Below, one piece after another: positions 56,426 to 64,000 of a stretch of 64,000 bases of DNA (positions within the stretch are counted from its first letter, which is position 1; every line of letters begins with the position of its first letter). Source of the DNA: Pomphorhynchus laevis (taxonomy: Eukaryota; Acanthocephala; Palaeacanthocephala; Echinorhynchida; Pomphorhynchidae). The stretch covers positions 150,644 to 214,643 of the forward strand of contig WNNJ02002413.1 of the NCBI GenBank assembly GCA_012934845.2, written 5' to 3'. The notes beneath the pieces are model-generated. The model made no database searches and was not told the DNA's origin. It saw only the letters and a program-made list of their open reading frames with translations. Position numbers and translations under genes: made by a program.

Positions 56426-57048
56426 CAAATAGTTTCTTGTTCCAATATTTCGACTTTCTAGCGAAGTCATTGTCGAGGATGTCATCTAGAAAAATTTACA
56501 ATCAGTACAATAAAAACTACAAAATATAAAATAAAAGTTTCTATTTGTAGAGTTTTAGTTCATGTCCAAATTCATTAAATTTTATATTTATTAATGGACG
56601 ATAAATTCGAATGAGGAGAGCTTCCACCAATCATAATTCGTACGTACTATTGCATTTGTAAAGTTTTTTTTAAATTCTTTATCATCTCGTCTAATGCAAA
56701 AACTCCTAAATTATATTCGGCTTCTGGATGCTTCTGGATCGCACTACTCTTATGCTTATGCTGTTTGATACGATCCAACAATTTACAACTTTTGTAACCT
56801 ACATAAGCGGCGTTACAGCCAGCTTTTTTACATGAATATTGATACACAACGTTGTGAGTGTTTTCTGGAGTGGTTCTCCTCCTCAACGAAAACATGGATC
56901 CTAAACGATGAGGTCGGAAAAACCGTCTTATATCCAGATTCGAATTTTGATTTATGCAACGAATATGTTGATGACATATTTGCGTCAGCGATCTAACGTC
57001 ATTTGTAAGATTTGAAACCGAATCGCTTTCATAATACACTATGACTTT
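56426..57048 (-). mobile_element. Penelope-like element: GIY-YIG domain plus downstream hammerhead-like remnant
   Basis: Minus strand reads KVIVYYESDSVSNLTNDVRS, then IRRFFRPHRLGSMFSLRRRT, then the nuclease motifs HNVVYQYSCKKAGCNAAYVG and KSCKLLDRIKQHKHKSSAI. NVVY, YVG and the DRIKQH arginine are visible; the C-terminal Glu/Asn part seen at 37.6 kb is not. About 180 bp downstream, 56448-56475 reads ACAATGACTTCGCTAGAAA then GTCGAAATATTGG: a stem II and GAAA of a hammerhead core with the CTGATGA part lost. It abuts a LINE fragment upstream. Confidence 0.7.
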
Positions 57049-58870
57049 GTTGTGGGATATTGCGCTTGTCTGCGTTGTATTACCTGTTCGTGAGCGTATA
57101 GAAGCGATAGCCCGATTGACATGCATTGTAATTCATGCAGCTTTATTTCCAATGTCTTGTCCACGCTCTTCTCACATCCGATTAGTGCTCCAAGTAACAT
57201 TGCTGATGTTGGGTCGACGTGTTTGACGTCTGGAGCGACTGCCTTGAAACTTATCACAACATTGTTGTCGTCGTCAGTAATGAGCTCACACTTGCCAACA
57301 TTGACGACGAGTCCCAGCTCCTTTCCTCGCACCGTCAAAATACTCCAGTCTGAGAGCAACATGTTCGCATCACCACCTAACGTGGCATCATCCATGTACC
57401 AGATATTGCACTCGGACTTGATGCGCTATGTCAGTGTCAAAGCAGTCAGGCAGAAGATCAGCAGACCGAAAGGATCGCCTTGCAGTGGTTCCTCGTCTGA
57501 TTTCAACGTGTACTGTCCGAAACGTAGGAACGATTGGCTGGAGTAGCAGCTGGACAAATATGGATACAGCTCCGGTAGCTCTCCGCCTATTACTGTCAAC
57601 ATCGCATCGCGGCTCAGAGTGTTGAAAGCGTTTGCGAAGTCGATTTTCAACATAGCCTGGCCACTGCCAATGTTCGCTAGATAACAGCGAGCTGCGTGTG
57701 CAACTGCCTTTGCTTCGTGGTGAAACCCGAAGTCAAGTTGAGATGGTGCAAATTTTGCGACTACCTTGTCCTTCACAGCGCGACAGGCGGCCCTCGATAC
57801 AAGACGGCGGAGTGTGAAGCCCACTGCTATAGGTCTGACACCTCCTCCCTTCTTTGATAGTGCACACAACGATGCACCGTACAAGACTGGCCTCACAGTT
57901 ATCGGGACTCTACCAGCCAGGCACATGTTGCTGAAGTCCATTGGCGAAGCTATCAGCTGCTGTTCAGCGAGGCCTGTGAGCGGACTCGTCATATCTTTAA
58001 GATGTTGAGGACGAAGGCCGTCAAGTCCTCCTGCTGAACCTGCTGGGAATGCCTTGATCGCAGCAGCAATATCTCTATAAGTTAGAGTAAGTGTAGGATG
58101 CAAAATGTGCACGTTGCCAATCGTCTGGATGTCCGGTTTAGTCGACTGCGAAGAACTGTCAGTCAGCGTTGCTCTCTGCAAGTGCAGTAGGCGTAGAGCT
58201 ACTATCGTCTCATCGTTGAAGGGATCCAGAGAGTCGTCGCTGACCGGCAGCCTTACTGCACCGCGCACGTCACCCTCTTCGATCTTCGACAACACCCGCG
58301 CAGCCAAGTTTTGAAGGTCGTCCGTCGTTGTTTTTTTCCTCTTTCTTTTCCTGTTCTGAGTCGTCGTTTATGCGGCTGGCTGTGCTGGCGACCACTTGAC
58401 AAGTATTCTGTCGGAGCTTTGTTCACTCTACTTGCCAGACTCGGTTGGTGCCGTTTGCCGCCCTGCTCTGAAACTCGAAGGCAGCTGTGAGCGAAAAGTA
58501 GCAGCTGCTGCCAGGCATCCATGTTGCCTGGGTTGGCAACAATTTGGTCGAGTACTGCCGACACCTTGTCTGTAGCATGCATACGAGATGCCTTAGGTAT
58601 GTATCTAAGGACTCGACCTGAATGTGCCTCAACCACAACGTCGAGTAGCGTCTGAGCCTGCCTATATTCGTTGTTGTCAGCTTGACTAGCGGTTGTAGAG
58701 TTGTCTGTGTCATCGGCGACCATGGGACTGTGGTCAACGCTGGAAGTTGCGCCTTAACCGATGAGATGACACAACCCGATCCAGAACATTAGCTGCCATG
58801 TGGTCCGTGACTGTAGACGAAACCACCTGATGTCAAACTGAGTTGCCGAAGACAAACTGGGCAGATGCCA
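57049..58870 (-). pseudogene. LINE-type (non-LTR) retrotransposon polyprotein with catalytic YMDD
   Basis: Minus strand, in order: a zinc-finger-like start SGICPVCLRQLSLTSGGFVY then SHGPHGS (about 58870-58790); RVLRYIPKASRMHATDKVSA; DAWQQLLLFAHSCLRV; GDVRGAVRLPVSDDSLDPFN; FPAGSAGGLDGLRPQHLKDM; fingers/palm with VRPIAVGFTLRRLVSRAACR, motif A LKIDFANAFNTLSRD, motif B LQGDPFGLLIF and motif C IWYMDDATLGGDA, then thumb-like NVGKCELIT and LLGALIGCE. It stops short at about 57049, where PLE sequence begins. The N-terminal part is split by frame changes near 58725 and 58290 and by stops near 58790 and 57430, so it is not functional, but all three catalytic aspartates remain. GC content is about 50 percent, much above the flanks, so it is a recent arrival. 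Clade not settled. Confidence 0.85.
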
Positions 58871-58879
58871 CTTTTCTTA

Positions 58880-59740
58880 TTTGACTGGCTGACACTTTTG
58901 AGATCATATGTATTCGATTGTGTGTTTAATTGTAAGGATTAAACAAATTTTAATTGTGCGTTTAAGCTGTTAAATCTGGTTAAGCTGTAGTTAGTAATCT
59001 TTAAATAGTATCTTGAGATCCCGGAGATTGTTAATATTGCAGATTCCGTAACATTGTTGCAATATGGCAGCTGTGTTGCATATAACTGATTGTGTTCAAG
59101 AAGAATGTTGTTGTTCGTGCAGGTATGCCGATGCTTTTACCAGTGATTTGTATATTGTAACAATGTAATTAGCTAGAACACTTAAACATTTTCTTAAAAA
59201 ACTAAGTGAAATTATATTGTATGTAGTTAATGATCAATATTATTTAACTATTTTAAGGTAATCATTTATTTTATTAAAAGTCTTTGAATTTGATAAATAA
59301 CAAATATATTTTGTATATTCAAAAGTAAAAATAAAAACAGTTATATTGATGACTTGCATAAATCGTTATTTAAAAAATAATTAGATGTAAAATTTGAAAA
59401 CATTAATGCAAAAATATAAATAAAATTACGTTAAAATTACATTCGTGTGCATCTAATCATATGTTTAGGCATAATCAATTATCTACACAAGATTCGTGTG
59501 GATAATTGATTATTCCTAAACATATGGTATAAATGAAATATTTTGAAAACACAAATATTCACCAAATTTTTTCAAAACATAATACGAAGGATTATCGTTT
59601 AATTATATTCAATCAAAAAATTTTTAATAACAGTGAGTTGCAAATTGAATTTTATAATGTCATAATTAAGAGATATAAATTGAAATTATATCTGCGAGTG
59701 TAATAAGTTGAAAATTAATTTGTCTGTACGAATTAAATAA
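58880..59740. other. Moderately AT-rich; one hairpin
   Basis: 58880-59110 may be the LINE 5' untranslated region. 59458-59526 is a near-perfect hairpin (CATATGTTTAGGCATAATC...). No other feature. Confidence 0.4.
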
Positions 59741-60960
59741 TTCAGATCAGATAACTGAAGTCTACGTATTTTCTACTATATAATAATCAAAAATAGAGAT
59801 AAATTATAAATAATAAATAATTATAACAGATTTTACACAATTTATATTAAGTCAAAATTTGACTAAGAAATTTAAAATAAAATTCAATTGATTTGATTGA
59901 CTTATAAATAACATAGGATGTATAAGAATAAGAATTGGAGGTGCGTAGGAGACATACGTATGTATGATACGTATGTATTTATACGTACCTATGTTTATAC
60001 ATAAGTACGTATAAACATTTATTTATATGTTTATACAAACATATAAATAAATGTAAAAAAAATAAACTACAATTAAAAGTAGTTTTAATTGTTGACAATA
60101 TATTTATTTTATTTTATTTTTTATTTTATTTTTATAATACCCAATTAAAAATACAAAGTTATGAACAAATTCATATTCTATAAATCTTAAAAATAAGTAT
60201 GCAAATTTAGATTTCGCAGATATTAATGAATCGTAACAAAAACAAATTTACGTTCTGTTCGGAAATATATGTGATATATATACGTATATATATCACATAT
60301 ATATTATAAATATGTTAAATTCTTATATGTTATAAATATATATTTTATATTTATATATATTCAGGTAGACTTTTTGAGAAAAGTCTAAATGGATAAATTT
60401 GGTAGCTTATTGAATAAAAATGTTTAGTTAATACAATGCACATATATCATCAATGTATCGAAACATATATTTCATATATTTATATTGTTTAGATTTAGTT
60501 TTTACACAGTTATGAACAAATTCATATTCTATAAAGCTTAAAAACAAGTCAGCTATAATTTGGCTACTATTACTTCCCATTGGAACACCTTTTATTTGCC
60601 TAAATATAGATGTCCTTACCTTTAAATAATTTTGATTTATCAAAATATTTAATGATTCTATAAATTCAAATCAATTGTACATGCTATAAATGTGCTCACT
60701 AATTGAATAAAAATTATTAGAATTAAATACACATATATCATCAATGTATCGAAACATATATTTCATATATTTATATTGTTTAGATTTAGTTTTTACACAG
60801 TGATGAACAAATTTATATTTTATAAAGCTTAAAAATAAGTCAGCTATAATTGGGCTACTATTATCACCCATTGGAACACCTTTAATTTGTCTAAATATAG
60901 ATGTCCCTACTTTTAAATAATTTTGATTTATCAAAATATTAAGGGATTCTATTATTTCAA
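59740..60960 (-). mobile_element. PLE tail plus tandem reverse transcriptase fragments
   Basis: Boundary motif AACTGAAGTCTACGTATT and tail at 59745-59945, then palindromic ATACGTATGT/ATTTATATGTTTATAC simple sequence, then two head-to-tail copies of the same reverse transcriptase core (60428-60643 and 60671-60934). Each has YLKV(R/G)TSIFRQIKGVPMG, the SIIADLFLSF-like block and FRYIDDIC. The module is absent. Broken fossil. Confidence 0.7.
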
Positions 60961-61019
60961 TTTTATTTGATGGTTAATTTTTTTTTAATTTTCAACTACT
61001 CCAAAGTAGGCATCTTATT

Positions 61020-61452
61020 TAACTTACTATTAATGCTATTTTAAATCTATTACTTAAATAAATTATATTTTAAATTTAGTAATAACATAAAAATTCTGTT
61101 TTGAATTCAAAAATATTAACAGTGATGATTTTAACAATTCAAACTTGAATTGTTTTTATATTATGGAAAAATATTTCTAAAATAGAAATATCATCAATTT
61201 TTGATATCGGAAGCTTTGGTATTTTTTTTAGCAAAGCTGGATAATTATAATTAATGGATAAGATATTGGTTTTATTAAATATGTTGATTTTTTGTAAATA
61301 CTAGTCAAAATGTTAACACACATATAGAGATTGTATGTAAACCTTGTAGGTTGTATCCTTGCCATTTATGTGGACGTATATAGATCTTTATAAAATAGTA
61401 AGAACGAACAACTTGAGAATGTGTATTTCAAAGATGCCTTTTAATTACTTCA
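61020..61452. repeat. Dispersed repeat, partner of 42195-42835
   Basis: Same orientation. The highest identity is at 61225-61452. It ends abruptly at TTTTAATTACTTCAAT. Confidence 0.8.
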
Positions 61453-61454
61453 AT

Positions 61455-61740
61455 AAGTAAAGCTTCGTCGAAAGCTTTACCCGGAATGCACCTACAGCAG
61501 ACGGCTAGCCGCCAATCGATCTTAGTCTACTCAACACTACAGGGTGGTCTTATAAGTGTAGCCCTGCAGCTACACAACTTCGACAGTACTTATCCTTGCG
61601 CTATCACCATGTCACTTCTAAACGATCACTTCGACTGATTAATGTTGAAGGGAATCATCATTTCGGTGCTGAAGTGATCGTCTAGAATTGGCATGATGAC
61701 TGAAGGTCCTGAATCGAAGTCAAGTTGATATATACATAGA
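61455..61740. other. GC-richer island, unknown
   Basis: Contains GTAAAGCTTCGTCGAAAGCTTTAC (palindrome, 61458-61481) and CCTGCAGCTACACAACTTCG. No frame recognised; probably a mobile-element piece. Confidence 0.3.
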
Positions 61741-62084
61741 AAGTATCGATAGGGTTATTTGAACCACGGCTTGGAATTCTTGTTTCTGTCAAATTCATAA
61801 ATATTTCAAAATAAGTAGGTATATAAAATTTAATCAAGCTTTCTTTTGCAATTTATTTAAAAAGGTTTTCGGGTTACACCTTCGTCAGTAACACAATACA
61901 TTATTTGATATGTATAATATTGTATTGTGCTACTGACGAAGGTGTAACCCGAAAACCTTTTTAAATAAATTGCAAAAGATAGCTTGGTTTAATTTTATAT
62001 ATACCTATTTTGATATATTTATAAATCCGACAGAAACAAGGATCTCACGCTGTGGTTCAAATAACCCTATTGATACTTTTAACA
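61741..62084. repeat. 344-bp palindrome with embedded CTGACGA...GAAAA motifs; third arm copy at 62540-62645
   Basis: Arms 61741-61901 and 61921-62084 (about 90 percent identical) face each other around a 19-bp A/T centre. Each arm reads CTGACGAAGGTGTAACCCG then AAAACC outward from the centre, a variant hammerhead-like core (CTGANGA, short stem, GAAA). A third, direct copy of the inner part of the right arm lies at 62540-62645. Confidence 0.85.
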
Positions 62085-62540
62085 TATATAACAATAGATC
62101 TTTCTAGGTTGCTTATTTTTACTATATTTCTACTATAAGGAATTATATACCTGTTAGAAGGAATGGTGGGAAACATCCGTTAGTCAAATTCAGAGAATTC
62201 ATATTCATATCCAGAGTAAGCCTGACCACTCTTTTAAAATTAAGATAATCAGCGGTAAACTAACCGATTTACATCGCAGAAAAAGACAAGAACTTTATTG
62301 AACTGCGCAATTAATGATTGAATTCCAAGGCACATGAACGAAGAAAAGACTAAATTTGTAGAGTTTAGATTCCTCTCCATGTCTACCACATAGTATATGT
62401 GGTAGATCCGAGCATTCCTTCTTCGTTTTGACCTGATACCCCCTTAGGCTGTTTCTTATGTTTATTGAGTCACTAGTCACCAATATTCTACAGCCTATAC
62501 TACGCAGATATATTGTATTGTGTTATATTATTGTGTTAAT
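62085..62540. other. Moderately AT-rich, no gene recognised
   Basis: The minus-strand frame at 62295-62483 is not supported. CTACCACATAGTATATGTGGTAG forms a small palindrome at 62380-62402. Confidence 0.4.
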
Positions 62541-62769
62541 ATATTGTATTGTGCTACTGACGAAGGTGTAACCCGAAAACCTTTTTAAATAAATTGCAAA
62601 AGAAAGTTTGATTAAATTTTATATACCTACTAATTTTGATATATATATATATATTCTAGACTGAATTAAACACATATATATGGGTTTCTTGACAGAAGAA
62701 AGCTCACACCATAAGCTTTAAGAAATATTTTGTCATTTTGTTGTTGGATTTGGCTCGGTATGTTTGAAT

Positions 62770-62860
62770 TAAATAAGCTAACTGAGTCTACGTATTTTAT
62801 ATTGCAAATTAAAAATAATGCAAAATAAAAGTAAAATACTCAAATAATAAAAAATAATTG
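62770..62860 (-). mobile_element. PLE tail fragment
   Basis: Boundary motif AAGCTAACTGAGTCTACG followed by about 60 bp of tail. Confidence 0.55.
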
Positions 62861-62874
62861 CTAGGTCACACAAG

Positions 62875-63330
62875 GTCACTTGAAAGCTGCTCTCGGTAAT
62901 TAACTGGACTACACTTACATTGAACGATCAGCATACTATTCGTCACTACTAGACGTTAGAGATGACCGGCAGCGCTCATCAGTAATATGATCCATTTCGA
63001 TGACGTTTCGGCTGTCTGCGTGACTTTTGAAAAATATAATTTCCTATACGTTGCGTAAGTTTCAGTGTCAACAAGTTCGTAAACTGGAAACTTGCTTATC
63101 AGATCATCTCTATCCATATCAGACGATTCATGTGTTGCTGCATCGCGTCGTTCGTTGGATCCTTTAAAGAATTCGGCATGTAAATATATCAGTTCGCATC
63201 ACATATGCTTGAAAAACAACGGTCCAGGATTTCCTTGGAATGCGGCAGTATGTTAAAAACTGCTGTCGGTACTTTACTGGACTACACTCAACAATCAACA
63301 TACTATTCATCACTACTAGACTTATAGCCA
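62875..63330. repeat. GC-richer repeat with two related units
   Basis: 62890-62960 and 63250-63320 share CTGGACTACACT and AGCATACTATTCGTCACTAC/AACATACTATTCATCACTAC, GCTGCTCTCGGTA/ACTGCTGTCGGTA. Between them, GATGACGTTTCGGCTGTC (62999-63016) read in reverse is GACAGCCGAAACGTCATC. Family unknown, possibly related to 26.0 kb through GGATCCTTTAAAGAATTC. Confidence 0.6.
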
Positions 63331-64000
63331 GATGTGATAATAAAAACGTTTAATCTTATTTTGTACTTGACATGATAATATAAAGAGATTAAAAATCATT
63401 TAATTTTGATAAAAGATAAGCTGGCAATCTGTACAGAAATGAACAAAACATCAGTTACGAATCATTTATTCTAGGTGGTCCCTTCAAAGGCTGCCATTTG
63501 TACTTGTTTCGCTGCAGTGGATCACATTGAAGATAACTCGAAATTAACAAAAACAGAAGTAGCGGTGATATATGTGAACCAGTTTCATTGTGAATATCCT
63601 GTTTAATGAAGAATATACAAATTTTAATATTCGAGAACAGTAAGATATATTTATCTCTTTTATTAGGAGATCATATGGAATGATTAAAGCATATATAAAA
63701 ATATTTGAGATAATGTTAACCTACAATTTTGTAGGTGAAATATAATTGAGATTATATTTAATTAAAAGATTACTCAAAGTAATCTTTAAGTAATAATCTT
63801 TAAGTAATAATCTTTAATATTTAAGCAGATTACTTAAAAACATTTAGGAACATTTATAAACGGAAATTTATTTCAAGAATCAAATATCTTAAAGCGTTTT
63901 TGTGTTTTGCAGATAAAATTTTTATTTAAGGAAATAAAAAATATTTTATTTAAAAATAAAAAATATATTTTATTTTAAAAAAATATTGATATTTTTAAAT
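63330..64000. other. AT-rich end of window
   Basis: A TTTAAGTAATAATC repeat occurs at 63780-63815. No gene recognised. Confidence 0.45.

Noticed and set aside
57121-57546. Plus-strand open frames over 57.0-58.3 kb
   Set aside because: They are antisense shadows of the LINE reverse transcriptase; the minus strand carries the recognisable motifs.
62295-62483. Minus-strand coding frame
   Set aside because: Short, no start context, no family and no splice support.

Overview
This window is about three-quarters A+T, has no operons or prokaryotic gene starts, and is dominated by decayed retroelement copies, SINEs, minisatellites and palindromes. Between them are short, less AT-rich islands with good splice signals. 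It looks like animal nuclear DNA with small exons and long introns. A secreted gene combining a SUEL-type lectin fold with a CUB domain, tRNA-Asn genes with a normal cloverleaf, and retroelement families typical of aquatic invertebrates all point to an invertebrate. I cannot name the phylum from the sequence alone.

Left part (1-12 kb): a minus-strand host gene is the best supported gene. It has a SUEL/galactose-lectin exon pair (11225-11356, 8231-8311) and two CUB exons (7932-8080, 5284-5464) whose phases agree where it can be tested. Its introns are filled with Penelope-like element (PLE) debris, a LINE C-terminal relic (1166-1840) and a LINE tail (9237-9690).

13-18 kb: a cluster of plus-strand exon-like islands. 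Three of them (16517-16634, 16763-17007, 17247-17305) join in phase and end in a stop. A 413-bp segment here (13790-14203) has an almost identical inverted copy at 46080-46487.

17.5-32 kb: a repeat field. It holds fragments of a PLE-type terminal repeat with hammerhead-like cores, four copies of a tRNA-headed SINE (20975-22110), a 270-bp near-perfect palindrome (25565-25834), a minisatellite and a 390-bp tandem dimer (27.0-27.8 kb).

32-53 kb: mostly AT-rich DNA with PLE fragments, a GIY-YIG nuclease fragment (37315-37639), two clear hammerhead cores (39.4 and 41.0 kb), one good exon (45107-45215), and a large 16-bp minisatellite built on ATCGAT (47395-48135).

53-64 kb: tRNA-Asn genes and tRNA-Asn-headed repeats, then a LINE reverse transcriptase with an intact YMDD motif (57049-58870) abutting a PLE GIY-YIG fragment, tandem PLE reverse transcriptase pieces (60.1-60.96 kb) and another large palindrome (61741-62084).

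The most interesting signal is RNA-like. One PLE family ends each copy with a conserved ~100-nt pseudoknotted module, and the SINE family carries all three hammerhead core segments with matching helices, both in a strand order that differs from the classical hammerhead.
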